A stretch of DNA of 64,000 bases from Meiothermus sp. (lineage in GTDB: Bacteria; Deinococcota; Deinococci; Deinococcales; Thermaceae): positions 1,964,501 to 2,028,500 of the forward strand of contig NZ_BPIM01000001.1 in NCBI RefSeq assembly GCF_026004115.1. Reading direction: 5' to 3'. A model generated the notes under the pieces. The model ran no database searches. It was not told the DNA's origin and saw nothing but the letters and a program-made list of their open reading frames with translations. The number at the start of each line of letters is the position of its first letter. Within the stretch, counting starts at the first letter, position 1. A program made the translations under genes and the position numbers. This document shows positions 42,289-52,047 of this stretch, piece by piece.

Positions 42289-42290
42289 TC
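42173..42290 (+). repeat. Family 3 dispersed repeat, copy B (118 bp)
   Basis: It begins GGTGCACAGGCAACTTG and ends CCAGACCGCTC, aligning with copy A (4085-4206 reversed) along its length with a few single-base gaps. Its end touches the stop codon of glnA. Its orientation relative to the neighbouring gene is opposite to copies A and C. Confidence 0.75.
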
Positions 42291-43650
42291 AGTATTCGGC
42301 CAGATACTGATTGAGTTCCCACTGGTGAACGGCAATGCGGTATGAGTCCCATTCGACCCGCTTGGCGTTCAGGAAATCCTTGTAGACCTGCTCTCCTAGG
42401 GCATTGCGTACGACCCGGTCTTTTTGTAAGGCTTCCAGGGCCTCGCGCAAGGTTCCGGGCATCTCGCTAACACGGTACTTGCGCCTGTCACGTACCGAAA
42501 GCTCATATACGTCACGTTCGATGGGGGGTGGGGGGGTCAGGTTGCTCTCGAGGCCCTCGAGCCCGGCGGCCAGAATCACCGCCAGGGCCAGGTAGGGGTT
42601 GCAGGAAGGGTCGGGGAAACGAAACTCTGCCCGGGTTCCCGCACCACGACGCTTGGGCACCCGAATCATGGCGCTGCGGTGCGAGACCGACCAGGCCACA
42701 CTGGTGGGGGCTTCGTAGCCTGGGGTCAGGCGTTTATAGGAGTTGACCAACGGGTTGGTGATGGCGGCCATACCCTCTGCGTGTTCAAACAGGCCGGCAA
42801 TAAACTGCAAGGCCGTTTTAGAGAGTTGATGCGGCCAGACCTCGAGCCTTCCTTTAGGCTCATAAAAGGCATTTTCGCCGTTTTTGAAGAGCGAGAGGTG
42901 AAAGTGCAGGCCCGAGCCGTTGATACCAGCAATGGGCTTGGGCATGAAGGTGGCGTGCAGGCCGTGGTTGATGGCCACACGCTTGACCACAAACTTGAGC
43001 GTGGTCAGGTGATCGGCTGCCTGAAGGGCATTGGTGTATTTCAGATCAATTTCGTGCTGACCGGGGGCCCCTTCGTGATGGGCGGCCTCGAGGGGCAAAC
43101 CCAACCGAACCAACACATCCACCATATCCCGCCGGGCTTCTTCACCCTTATCGGTGGGAGCCAGATCGAAGTAGCCCGCCCGGTCGTAGGTGTGGGTGGT
43201 GGGGCTGCCTTCAGGACTGCGGTTGAATAGGAAGAACTCCACCTCGCTGCCCACGTAAAGGTTCTCGAAACCTTTTTTCTGGGTTCGCTCGATTTGTCGC
43301 TTGAGCACCTGCCGGGGGTCGCCCTCAAAGGGCTTGCCATCGGGGTAGGCAATATCGCAAATGAGGCGGGCAACAGCGCCTTTGGTGGTGGGCTCGAGCT
43401 CCTTTGGGTAGATGATAAAGGTGTTGTAATCCGGCTTCAGCAGCATGTCCGACTCTTCGACCTCGGTGCGACCAAAGCCCTCGATAGAGGAGCCATCGAA
43501 CATAATTTCGCCGTCCAGCGCTTTTTCGAACTGGTTGACGGGCAGTTCTACTACCTTGTTGATGCCCAGAATATCGGTGAACTGCAATCGCAAAAAGCGT
43601 ACCTGATGGGCTTTTAGCTCTTGCAAAATGTCCTGCTTGGTTCGTGCCAT
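42289..43650 (-). CDS. glnA: Glutamine synthetase type I
   Basis: Makes glutamine from glutamate, ammonium and ATP as a dodecamer. The 453 residues carry LQFTDILGINK, DGSSIEGFGR, the metal ligands in GSEVEFFLF and HHEGAPGQHEIDLKY, NHGLHATFMPKPIAGINGSGLHFHLSL and the ATP loop KRLTPGYEAPTSVAWSVSHRSA. The size fits the GSI-alpha subtype, which lacks the 25-residue insert and the adenylylation site, so control is probably by feedback or transcription. It appears leaderless. Confidence 0.97.
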   Translation of the reverse strand: MARTKQDILQELKAHQVRFLRLQFTDILGINKVVELPVNQFEKALDGEIMFDGSSIEGFGRTEVEESDMLLKPDYNTFIIYPKELEPTTKGAVARLICDIAYPDGKPFEGDPRQVLKRQIERTQKKGFENLYVGSEVEFFLFNRSPEGSPTTHTYDRAGYFDLAPTDKGEEARRDMVDVLVRLGLPLEAAHHEGAPGQHEIDLKYTNALQAADHLTTLKFVVKRVAINHGLHATFMPKPIAGINGSGLHFHLSLFKNGENAFYEPKGRLEVWPHQLSKTALQFIAGLFEHAEGMAAITNPLVNSYKRLTPGYEAPTSVAWSVSHRSAMIRVPKRRGAGTRAEFRFPDPSCNPYLALAVILAAGLEGLESNLTPPPPIERDVYELSVRDRRKYRVSEMPGTLREALEALQKDRVVRNALGEQVYKDFLNAKRVEWDSYRIAVHQWELNQYLAEY

Positions 43651-43656
43651 GTGTAC

Positions 43657-43662
43657 AGCATA
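43657..43662 (-). promoter_or_regulatory. -10 box of a probably leaderless glnA transcript
   Basis: On the reverse strand TATGCT ends 6 nt before ATG 43650, the same sequence and distance as for argJ. Confidence 0.6.
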
Positions 43663-43927
43663 CTGGTACCGCCGGGGCTTTTGACAGGCGTATTGTTATA
43701 GCCAGGTGCATGGGTGCGATTCGTAGAACCGGTGCTCAAATCCCAAAAAACGATTGCAGGTTATACCCAAAAGTGGTCACTACAAAGCCTGTGGGCTGCG
43801 ACATAGCCACAGGTTGTGTTTGATTCAGATTAAGGCATTTTGTGTTCCATCTCAGTCAAGGGGTGATTGAAGCCACTATCATTGACCCGTTTTGTGGCGC
43901 TTTACGCAGCCAAACTTGGGAGGAAGC

Positions 43928-44677
43928 ATGAAACAAACCTGGTTGGCAGTAATGGCTTCGTTGGGAATCGGTAGCATGGCCCTCGCGGATGGCTTTTCCA
44001 TCACCGGAAACTTGCAGTTTTTGCCCGATTTTGGCGTGGTGGGCGGGCAGTTCGTTACGCCCTACCGCAGCTACCGGGGTACGGCGGTCAACTACACGTT
44101 TAACCTGACCGACAATATTGTGGCCGGCGCCAGTCTGCGCCCGGGGTTTTTTGCCGGGCAGTTCGTACTGGCCAGCCGCGCCGGGCTGGTGGGGGTTGCT
44201 AAGCTCAACGAATCCAATTCGGGCTACGTGGAAGGAGCAATTCGTTTCGGCTCGAACCAGATTATCCTGCCTGGCCCGTTTAGCTTCGACTTCGATGCGG
44301 GCGGGGAAATCTTCATCACCCAGCGTATTGCCGATGCAGCCGTGTTATATGGGGGCGCAGGCCTGGACGCAAGCCTGGTGGTCGTGCCAACCATAACGCT
44401 GAACGCAGCAGCCAATGCCTATGCGGGCCTGAAACTCGAACTGACCCGCGACCTGAGTGCCTATCTGGAAGGGGGTCTTCGCTATCCGTTTGGCCTCAGC
44501 CTGGGCTACGACATAACCGCTTCCCTGTATTACACCATCGTGCGGGGTGTGCGCCTGGGCATATATGGGGGTTATGCCAATGCCAGTGGGGCCGCAGGCG
44601 CATGGAAACTGGGTATTGCCGGCGAATGGACGGAAAAACCCGAAACCCTGGGAACGCCGGGCAACTACCTGCCCTGA
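43928..44677 (+). CDS. Secreted beta-barrel-like protein of unknown function
   Basis: The 249 residues have a signal peptide (MKQTWLAVMASLGIGSMALA) and then repeated short strands of alternating polar and hydrophobic residues rich in G, Y and F (VNYTFNLTDNIVAGASLRPGFF; FSFDFDAGGEIFITQRI; LSAYLEGGLRYPFGLSLGYDITASLYY). I do not recognise the family; an outer-membrane barrel is the best guess. Composition resembles the shorter protein at 11498-11956. GGGAGGAAGC precedes ATG 43928. A terminator follows at once, so the gene is monocistronic. Confidence 0.75.
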   Translation: MKQTWLAVMASLGIGSMALADGFSITGNLQFLPDFGVVGGQFVTPYRSYRGTAVNYTFNLTDNIVAGASLRPGFFAGQFVLASRAGLVGVAKLNESNSGYVEGAIRFGSNQIILPGPFSFDFDAGGEIFITQRIADAAVLYGGAGLDASLVVVPTITLNAAANAYAGLKLELTRDLSAYLEGGLRYPFGLSLGYDITASLYYTIVRGVRLGIYGGYANASGAAGAWKLGIAGEWTEKPETLGTPGNYLP

Positions 44678-44697
44678 AGTAAGCTCGATAAGCCAGC

Positions 44698-44722
44698 AGC
44701 CTCCCGAACGGGAGGCTTTTTT
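44698..44722 (+). terminator. Terminator of the barrel protein gene
   Basis: AGCCTCCCG-AA-CGGGAGGCT followed by TTTTT. The convergent sugar dehydrogenase gene ends 5 bp further on. Confidence 0.9.
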
Positions 44723-44727
44723 GATAC

Positions 44728-45831
<1,104 letters not shown>

Positions 45832-45837
45832 GGCTCC

Positions 45838-45843
45838 AGTGTA
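45838..45843 (-). promoter_or_regulatory. -10 box of the sugar dehydrogenase gene
   Basis: On the reverse strand TACACT ends 6 nt before ATG 45831. Confidence 0.5.
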
Positions 45844-45875
45844 GCCAAGCGCAGCCTGAGGCCGATGTGTATGGG

Positions 45876-46967
45876 CTACAAGTTTGGTTTCAAGCGCAGA
45901 ATCTTTCCGTTGTCGGTGGAGATATATATCAAACCATCTGGCCCAGTGACGATATCGCGCAAGCGGCCAAAACCAGGATTGGGGCCGCTGTTGGTATCAA
46001 TCAGGATCTCCTCCTGCACGACCGACTCCCCGTTCAAAACCAGCCGGTATAGCCGCCCGGTTTTAAGCGTGACAAAGAAAAGGTTGTTGCGCCAGGCGGT
46101 AAAGACGTTGCCTGTGTAGAACATCATGTCGCTGGGTGCGATGGTGTTGGTGGCCGTGTAGTGCTTGATGGCCGGCTGGTAGTTGTTCAAGCTGGGGCAG
46201 GGGTCGGTCCCCAAGCAGTTGGGCCAGCCGTAGTTCTTGCCCTTATTGATGACATTGAGCTCGTCCTTTACATCGGGCCCATGCTCGGTAGACCACAGGA
46301 GGCCGGTGCCTGGCTGGAAGGCCAGCCCCTGGGGGTTGCGATGGCCCAACGTCCAGACAGGACTACTGGGGAACGGGTTATCGCTGGGAATCGAGCCATC
46401 GGGATTGATGCGGAAAATTTTGCCAGCCAGCGCAGATACATCTTGCGCGGCTGGCTGGTCTTGGGCATCCCCCATCGAAAAGTAGAGCTTGCCATCGGGC
46501 CCCCATACCACCCGGCAGCCGTTATGGGTAGATGCGCCACGCATGTTGTCCAGCAAGATCAATTCATTGCTCAAAGCACTGCCGGAAATCTCGAAGCGCG
46601 AAAGCCGGTTGCGCGAGCCGCCACTGGAAATGGAGTAGCAAATGTAGACCCGGTTGTTACTGGCGAAGTTGGGGTCGAGTTCCATACCCAGAATGCCGCC
46701 TTCGCCATCGTCTCGTACTGCCGAGGTGCCGTTGTAGTGGGTTATGGCGCCGGTACTCACGTTCAGGGCGCTCACACGAATCTGGGTCAAATCCCGATTG
46801 GTAAAGAGCAGCCGACCGTCGGGGGCGAAGTTAAGGCTCCAGGGCACACCGCCCAGACCACTCTTAACTTCTTCTACCCGAAAGTTGATGGGACCCGAAG
46901 GGGGATCGTTGGGTTGACAACTGACCAGGCTGAGGGCTAACAATGCAACAATTGAAATTGGTCTCAT
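45876..46967 (-). CDS. PQQ-dependent sugar dehydrogenase-like lipoprotein
   Basis: A second member of the family, 363 residues, with a lipoprotein signal (MRPISIVALLALSLVSCQ, lipobox VSC). Motifs are GILGMELDPNF, THNGCRVVWGPDGKLYFSMGDA, GKIFRINPDG, TLGHRNPQGLAF, STEHGPD and NYGWPNC. Its neighbour is secreted without a lipid anchor, so the two paralogues probably act in different places or on different sugars. The frame extends to 47009, but GGGAGAG precedes ATG 46967. It lies 44 bp before the other gene, on the same strand. Confidence 0.88.
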   Translation of the reverse strand: MRPISIVALLALSLVSCQPNDPPSGPINFRVEEVKSGLGGVPWSLNFAPDGRLLFTNRDLTQIRVSALNVSTGAITHYNGTSAVRDDGEGGILGMELDPNFASNNRVYICYSISSGGSRNRLSRFEISGSALSNELILLDNMRGASTHNGCRVVWGPDGKLYFSMGDAQDQPAAQDVSALAGKIFRINPDGSIPSDNPFPSSPVWTLGHRNPQGLAFQPGTGLLWSTEHGPDVKDELNVINKGKNYGWPNCLGTDPCPSLNNYQPAIKHYTATNTIAPSDMMFYTGNVFTAWRNNLFFVTLKTGRLYRLVLNGESVVQEEILIDTNSGPNPGFGRLRDIVTGPDGLIYISTDNGKILRLKPNL

Positions 46968-47144
46968 GGACTCTCCCGAGCTGGATTTGGCTGTGACTCC
47001 ATTGGACATGACTGAATTAAAACTAAGCCGAACTTCTGAGTGCTTTCTGAAATAGCGCTCAACAGTTCAAAACTGGATTGGCCTGATGGATGGTTGACCT
47101 CGAGCAGTTATAGAATGACCTGGCAGTGTAGCAGAGGAGGAATC

Positions 47145-48812
47145 ATGCGCCGTAGAGACGTACTCAAAGCAGGTTTGGTTGGCGGGGCTGCCCTGGCTGG
47201 GTTGACCCGGGCCCAGGGCGGCAACTTTACCATGACCATCGTCCACATCAACGATACCCACGCCCGGCTCGAGCCCACCGGCGGCCTGACCCTGGGGGGG
47301 CAGCAGAACCAGCGCCTGGGGGGTTTTGCCCGGGTGATCTCGCTATTTGACCGGCTGCGGGGCACCGCCACCAACCCCCTGTTCTTGCATGCGGGGGATG
47401 TATTCCAGGGCACGCTTTACTTCAACCAGTACCAGGGCCTGGCCGACCGCTACTTCCTGCACCGCATGGGCATCCGGGCTATGTCTCCTGGTAACCACGA
47501 GTACAACCTGGGGCCCGATGGGCTGGCCAACTTTTTGAACGGGGTGCGCTTTCCGGTGGTCTCGGCCAATACCGACGTCTCCAGGGAACCCAAACTGGCC
47601 GGGCGCATCAGGCCCTATGCGGTGGTAAGCGTGGGGGGCCAGCGGGTAGGGATTATTGGCCTGACTACCCCCGAGACCTCCATTCTCTCGAGCCCCGGCC
47701 CCAACGTGCGTTTTACCGATCCGGTTCCGGCCACCCAGCAGGCTGTAGTGGAGCTGCTGGCCAAAGGCGTGAAGAACATCGTGGTGCTTTCGCACCTGGG
47801 CTACCTGCAAGACCAGGAGTTGGCCCGCAAGGTTACGGGTGTACAGGTAATTGTAGGCGGTCACAGCCACACCCTGCTGGGGCAGACCCCCTTCCCCGAG
47901 CTGCGCCCGGGCGGGGCTTACCCCACCATCGTGAAGAACCCCGAGAACAAGGATGTGTTGGTGGTACAAGCCTGGGAGTGGGCCAAAGTGGTGGGCCGCT
48001 TGCAGGTTACCTTCAATGCCCAGGGCGAACTGGTGGCCCACCAGGGCCAGGTGATTCCAATGAGCGCCAACCTGCCCGAGGATCGCTTCGCGCTGGACGC
48101 CATTGCTGCGTATGGCCTGCCCATCGCGGCGCTGCGGGCCCAGGTGGTTTCCAGGGCAGCTGTGGCCCTCAACGGCGAGCGCAACGATGTGCGCCGCCGC
48201 GAGACCAACCTGGCCAACCTGATTGCCGATGCGATGCTCTGGAAGACCCGCCAGGCTGGGGCCACCATCGCGCTGCAAAACGGTGGGGGCATCCGGGCCA
48301 GCATCCCAGCAGGAAACATTACCGTGGGGCAGGTCAACGAGGTACTGCCCTTTGGCAATACCCTGACGGTGCTCGAGCTCAAGGGCAGCGAGATTTTAGC
48401 GGCCCTGGAGAACGGGGTTTCCCAGTGGGAGCAGATTGCAGGCCGCTTCCTGTCCGGTGTGGCCGGTATCCGCTACACCTTCGATATGGCCCGTCCGGCG
48501 GGCAGTCGTGTGACCCAGGTTCAAGTCCAGACCCAGACTGGTTTCCAGCCGCTTGACCCGAACGCCACCTACCGAATCGTGACCAACAGCTTCACGGCCT
48601 CAGGGGGCGATGGCTTTACCTCCTTCCGCGATGCCAAAGGCTTCCGGGTAGACACCGGCTTCAGCGATGCCGAGGTGTTGATCGAGTACCTGCGAACCCA
48701 GCCCTCCTGGGAGCCCCGCCTGGAAAACCGCATCACCATCCTCAACGAACCCAGGGGCCAGCGCTGGGAAGGGCCGTTCTACGTGGATAGCTTCCTCCGA
48801 GTGGGGGTGTAA
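47145..48812 (+). CDS. Tat-exported 5'-nucleotidase / metallophosphatase (UshA-type)
   Basis: The 555 residues begin with a twin-arginine signal (MRRRDVLKAGLVGGAALAGL). The metallophosphoesterase domain has the di-metal motifs IVHINDTHARL, HAGDVFQG, GNHEYN, LSHLG and GGHSHTL. The C-terminal 5'-nucleotidase domain has ETNLANLIADAM, NGGGIRASIPAG, EVLPFGNTL and FTASGGDGF. It would release nucleosides or phosphate outside the cell. Tat export suggests that metals are loaded in the cytoplasm. AGAGGAGG precedes ATG 47145; the longer frame from 47040 lacks such a signal. Confidence 0.92.
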   Translation: MRRRDVLKAGLVGGAALAGLTRAQGGNFTMTIVHINDTHARLEPTGGLTLGGQQNQRLGGFARVISLFDRLRGTATNPLFLHAGDVFQGTLYFNQYQGLADRYFLHRMGIRAMSPGNHEYNLGPDGLANFLNGVRFPVVSANTDVSREPKLAGRIRPYAVVSVGGQRVGIIGLTTPETSILSSPGPNVRFTDPVPATQQAVVELLAKGVKNIVVLSHLGYLQDQELARKVTGVQVIVGGHSHTLLGQTPFPELRPGGAYPTIVKNPENKDVLVVQAWEWAKVVGRLQVTFNAQGELVAHQGQVIPMSANLPEDRFALDAIAAYGLPIAALRAQVVSRAAVALNGERNDVRRRETNLANLIADAMLWKTRQAGATIALQNGGGIRASIPAGNITVGQVNEVLPFGNTLTVLELKGSEILAALENGVSQWEQIAGRFLSGVAGIRYTFDMARPAGSRVTQVQVQTQTGFQPLDPNATYRIVTNSFTASGGDGFTSFRDAKGFRVDTGFSDAEVLIEYLRTQPSWEPRLENRITILNEPRGQRWEGPFYVDSFLRVGV

Positions 48813-48820
48813 TTCCATGT

Positions 48821-48866
48821 TCCGATAGTTCGTTACCGAAAAGTAACGAATCAACCGAATTGGGTA
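48821..48866 (+). repeat. Degraded family 1 hairpin
   Basis: GATAGTTCGTTAC-CGAAAA-GTAACGAATCAACCGAATTGGGTA corresponds to the second hairpin and right end of family 1 with several changes. TTA follows, again a TNA triplet. Confidence 0.55.
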
Positions 48867-48894
48867 TTACCAGGGCCCTTTGACCGCTCAAGCA

Positions 48895-48930
48895 AAACAA
48901 TAAACCTCCGCATGCGGAGGTTTATTGTTT
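48895..48930. terminator. Bidirectional terminator (36-bp perfect palindrome)
   Basis: AAACAATAAACCTCCGCA is followed immediately by its exact reverse complement. The ends are AT-rich on both strands, so it can serve both the nucleotidase gene and the convergent sdrP gene. Confidence 0.88.
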
Positions 48931-48947
48931 GGGTGTGACCGGTTGCT

Positions 48948-49556
48948 TTACGCGGCTTCCTTGGAGAGGCGTTCCAGGCCACCAGGGTTTTCCAGCACCA
49001 GCTTGCCGTAGCCGGAGCGGATGTAACCCTCGCGGGTGAGTTCGCCGATCACCTTGGTGACGGTCTCGCGAACCGAGCCCACTGCCGAGGCGATCTCGTC
49101 GTGGGTGGCCTTGACCCCCACCCGCCCGTTCTTCTCTGTGTAGGCCACGGGGGTGCGGGAAAGGTCGAGCAAGGTCGCGGCAATACGGTTTTTGAGGCGC
49201 TGTCCGGAAATGCGCTGGATGGTCTGGTAGGTCTGGGCCAGGGCTTTGACCAGGCCTTGCACCAGGCTGGCCATTTCCTGGGCGGATAGCTGGGCCGGGG
49301 CCAGGGCATCCACCTTGGTTTCGGTGACGGCCTCGGCAAAGTAGGTACGCTCGGCACCGGAAATAACCTCTTCGCCAAAATACTCACCAGGACGCACAAA
49401 ACGTAGGGTCAGGGCATTGCCTTCTTCGTCTACGCTCTGGAGCCTTACCAGACCCTCCCGAACCCGGTAGAGCTGATCCTTGGGGCTGGGCACTCCGGGA
49501 TAGAGAATGATCTCGCCAGGATCGAAGGTTAGGGTGTCTAGGATGCTGGTTTGCAT
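48948..49556 (-). CDS. sdrP: CRP/FNR-family regulator, SdrP type
   Basis: In Thermus thermophilus SdrP is a CRP-like activator that works without an added effector and turns on oxidative and nutrient stress genes. This 202-residue protein closely resembles what I recall of SdrP in its N-terminal beta-roll (FDPGEIILYPGVPSPKD, YRVREGLVRLQSVDEEGNALTL, PGEYFGEE) and its helix-turn-helix (ATHDEIASAVGSVRETVTKVIGELTREGYIRSGYGKL). The cAMP-contacting residues of CRP are not conserved. I prefer ATG 49556 over GTG 49574, which lies within the AGGAG region. Confidence 0.88.
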   Translation of the reverse strand: MQTSILDTLTFDPGEIILYPGVPSPKDQLYRVREGLVRLQSVDEEGNALTLRFVRPGEYFGEEVISGAERTYFAEAVTETKVDALAPAQLSAQEMASLVQGLVKALAQTYQTIQRISGQRLKNRIAATLLDLSRTPVAYTEKNGRVGVKATHDEIASAVGSVRETVTKVIGELTREGYIRSGYGKLVLENPGGLERLSKEAA

Positions 49557-49579
49557 GGGTTCATCACTCCTCACAACCG

Positions 49580-49608
49580 ACTATAGCAGGCTTGAGTGAT
49601 TTTGTAAA
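49580..49608 (-). promoter_or_regulatory. Promoter of sdrP
   Basis: On the reverse strand TTTACA (49608-49603), a 17-bp spacer and TATAGT (49585-49580). An inverted repeat ACACAT-N8-ATGTGT at 49641-49660 lies upstream of the -35 box and could bind a regulator. Confidence 0.75.
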
Positions 49609-49738
49609 CATTTATATTGATTTATTTGAAGTGAGTGAGGACACATTTGGAAAGATGTGTGTGTTGGGCTTGATATGTGTGTGTACGCGAGTAACAGGTG
49701 CGCTGGATGTAACCATGGCTGGGCAACCAATAACCCCA

Positions 49739-50647
49739 TTACCACCAACCCCGACGTTTCATCCAGAGGGCCAACCCTCCCCCAATGAAGAGCAGCCCCC
49801 CCCAGAAAAAGGCTCGTCCGCTAGCCCACTGGTACTCGGTGAAGGCCTCGAAATTGGTGCCGTAAATCCCGGCCCACAGGGTCATGGGTAAAAACAGCAC
49901 CGAGATGACCGTGAGGGCCTGCACCACCCGGTTGAGCCGGTTGTTCTGGGCTGAAAGGTGGACTTCCAGTACGTTGGATAGTTCGTCCCTGGCCGCATCT
50001 AAGCCCTCGTAGACCCGGCCCATGCGGTCGGTAAGATCGCGGAACAGGTAGGCCTCGGCGCCCAGCAAGGGGAGGCGCTCGAGGTGTAGCAAGGCCTCGC
50101 GGGCCTGCGAGACCAGGCGTCGGGTGCGCAGCACCTCGCGCCGGGCGGCAAAAACCCGGCGGGGGGTCTCGGGGGTGTTGTCGCCGTTCAGGGCCAGCTC
50201 CTCGAGGTCTTCGACCCGGTCGGTGAGGGCATCGGTGTACTCGAAAAAGGTTTGGACGCCCTGATCAAGCAGGCGCTGCCACACCCGCAGGCAAGAGCCC
50301 CCGCGAAAGCTGTTCCAGATTTGCTCGAGGTACTCTACGGGCTCGTTGCGATAGGTGAGTAGCACCTGGGTTTCGGGAAAATAAAAGTATGAGACCCGCT
50401 CGGTGCGGCTGTGGGCGTTTTTGGGGGTCTCGAGGGTGCGAAAAATTAGGAAGAGGTGCCTGGGGTACTCCTCGAAGCGGCTCCAGTGGCCAATCTCCTG
50501 GGCATCGGCCAGAGCCAGGGGGTTGAGGGGATACTGCTTTTGAATCAGGGCAATTTCCTCTGGGGTGGGGGTCTCGACATCCACCCAGACCTGGGCTTCC
50601 AGCAGGCCACAGGTTCCACCGTCGGAAAGTTGCTTGGCCCGAATCAT
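49739..50647 (-). CDS. CorA-family divalent cation transporter with a GTN variant signature
   Basis: The 302 residues have the CorA layout: a large soluble N-terminal domain with long helices, then two membrane helices at the C-terminus (LTVISVLFLPMTLWAGIYG and FFWGGLLFIGGGLAL). After the first helix, where CorA has YGMNF, this protein has YGTNF. The GMN loop forms the Mg2+ entry of CorA, and ZntB has GVN. The substrate is therefore uncertain. The acidic loop between the helices (NFEAFTEYQW) is retained. Confidence 0.85.
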   Translation of the reverse strand: MIRAKQLSDGGTCGLLEAQVWVDVETPTPEEIALIQKQYPLNPLALADAQEIGHWSRFEEYPRHLFLIFRTLETPKNAHSRTERVSYFYFPETQVLLTYRNEPVEYLEQIWNSFRGGSCLRVWQRLLDQGVQTFFEYTDALTDRVEDLEELALNGDNTPETPRRVFAARREVLRTRRLVSQAREALLHLERLPLLGAEAYLFRDLTDRMGRVYEGLDAARDELSNVLEVHLSAQNNRLNRVVQALTVISVLFLPMTLWAGIYGTNFEAFTEYQWASGRAFFWGGLLFIGGGLALWMKRRGWW

Positions 50648-50698
50648 GCCCTTTAGCTTACCCCTCGGGAGAGCGGCTCACAAAAAACGCACGGCTTG

Positions 50699-51007
50699 CT
50701 AGGTGCTTTGCTCGATCCACTCGAGGTAGCTTGGCAGGCCTGCCTCAATTTTGTGGGCGATAATCTCGGGTACTTCGTAAGGGTGGAGCTCTTTGATGCG
50801 GGCTTCCAGGGTTTGGTAGCGGGCTTGACGGGTTTTGATGATGAGCAAAAGCTCGTGGTTCTCCCGCACCTCGCCCTGCCAGCGATAGACCGAGGTGGTG
50901 CCCGGTAGCAGGTTTACGCAGGCAGCCAGCCCTTCATGCACCAGGGCTTGCGCTATTCTTTGACCGCTGTCCAGGTCGGGCACGGTGCAGAAAACCGTCA
51001 GGTACAT
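50699..51007 (-). CDS. cutA: Divalent cation tolerance protein CutA
   Basis: A 102-residue trimer-forming protein. The family pattern is plain: VFCTVPDLDSGQRIAQALVHEGLAACVNLLPGTTSVYRWQGEV, split by the short strand into ELLLIIKTR and HPYEVPEIIAHKIEAG. The frame extends to 51106 but would overlap the next gene; MYLTVFCTV at 51007 is the conserved N-terminus. Its exact role (copper tolerance or signalling) is unsettled in the family. Confidence 0.93.
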   Translation of the reverse strand: MYLTVFCTVPDLDSGQRIAQALVHEGLAACVNLLPGTTSVYRWQGEVRENHELLLIIKTRQARYQTLEARIKELHPYEVPEIIAHKIEAGLPSYLEWIEQST

Positions 51008-51017
51008 GCTTACCAGC

Positions 51018-51914
51018 TTACTGCATGCCCAGCTTATGTACCGCCAGACGGGCCGCTGCCAGATCCCATAGGGCGTGGCCCACGCTCTTGAAAAGCACCG
51101 GGCCATCGGTGGGCTTGGGCTGCTGCAGGGCGATTTCCAGAGGCTTCACCTGGTTCCAGTCCACCTGGGCTTGTAGCAGATCGCCCGCTTCAGAGCGGGC
51201 ACCCTTGAGGGTATCCACATAGATCCGGGCCTGTCGAACCACTTGCGGGGCCACCTCGGCCATATCGGGCCGATAAGCGCCCACCGCTGCGATAAAGGCA
51301 CCGGGAGGAACCTTGAACAACAGCGGCGTCTGGCTGCTGGTGGCACAGACAATCAGGCTGGCTTCATGCAGGGCAGGCTCGAGGGCAGAAATAGCCTGGG
51401 CCAGCATTCGGCGCTGGCGGGCATAGGAGGCCAGCGCTTCGGCGTGTTCAAAGCTACGCGAATACACATACACCTTGTCCGTTCCCAAGCCCTCCTGGAA
51501 GGCTTCCAGGTGGCTTTTGCCCTGGGTTCCCGCCCCCAGGATGAGGAGCGGTCCCGAGGGGTTGGGGGCCAGGGCCTGGGCTGCCAGGAGGGATACCGCA
51601 GCCGTGCGGCGGGCCGTCACCACTGAACCCTCCAGCAAGGCCAACCGCTCGCCGGTGTCGGTGCGCATCACCCAGACCTCGGCCCGCACGCTGGGGTGCT
51701 GCTGGGGGTGTACCGTCACCAGCTTGGTCGCGGTGATGGTGGGGTCGGCAGCGGGCATTAGCAACAGGGTTGCACCGCCTGCGAGCGGCACCACCAGGCG
51801 CTCGGGAGCGGTTATCTGACCCCTGGCGTGGTCAGCCAGCACCCGCGCAATCGATTCGGCCAGCACGGGGTACGGAAGAAGAGCAGCGGTTTCCTCCGCT
51901 GAAAGAATTCGCAC
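51018..51914 (-). CDS. Ornithine cyclodeaminase / mu-crystallin family protein
   Basis: A 298-residue NAD(P)-binding protein. KLVTVHP and EGSVVTARRTAAVSLLAAQALA are the substrate-site motifs with the conserved T-R-R-T-A, and LLILGAGTQGKSHLEAF is the dinucleotide motif. Members are ornithine cyclodeaminases, pyrroline-2-carboxylate reductases or ketimine reductases; I cannot choose. It lies 10 bp before cutA on the same strand. Confidence 0.87.
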   Translation of the reverse strand: MRILSAEETAALLPYPVLAESIARVLADHARGQITAPERLVVPLAGGATLLLMPAADPTITATKLVTVHPQQHPSVRAEVWVMRTDTGERLALLEGSVVTARRTAAVSLLAAQALAPNPSGPLLILGAGTQGKSHLEAFQEGLGTDKVYVYSRSFEHAEALASYARQRRMLAQAISALEPALHEASLIVCATSSQTPLLFKVPPGAFIAAVGAYRPDMAEVAPQVVRQARIYVDTLKGARSEAGDLLQAQVDWNQVKPLEIALQQPKPTDGPVLFKSVGHALWDLAAARLAVHKLGMQ

Positions 51915-52047
51915 CTGTCTAGCCTACCCCGAAAACTGCGCTTGCGGAGTGGTTTGCGGTTTTATTCCGACGGGAGAGAAGGGTGGCAGTCCACCTCTCC
52001 GATGGCATCACCGCCCGTATCAGCCGGAGGGGGTCTCCTGAACCGTC

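Noticed and set aside
41922-42335. Reverse frame of 137 codons after glnA
   Set aside because: It starts inside glnA in another phase and half of it is the family 3 repeat; copy A does not keep the frame.
49592-49891. Forward frame upstream of and overlapping the CorA-like gene
   Set aside because: It runs through the sdrP promoter and then antisense to the CorA-like gene; no recognisable product or ribosome site.
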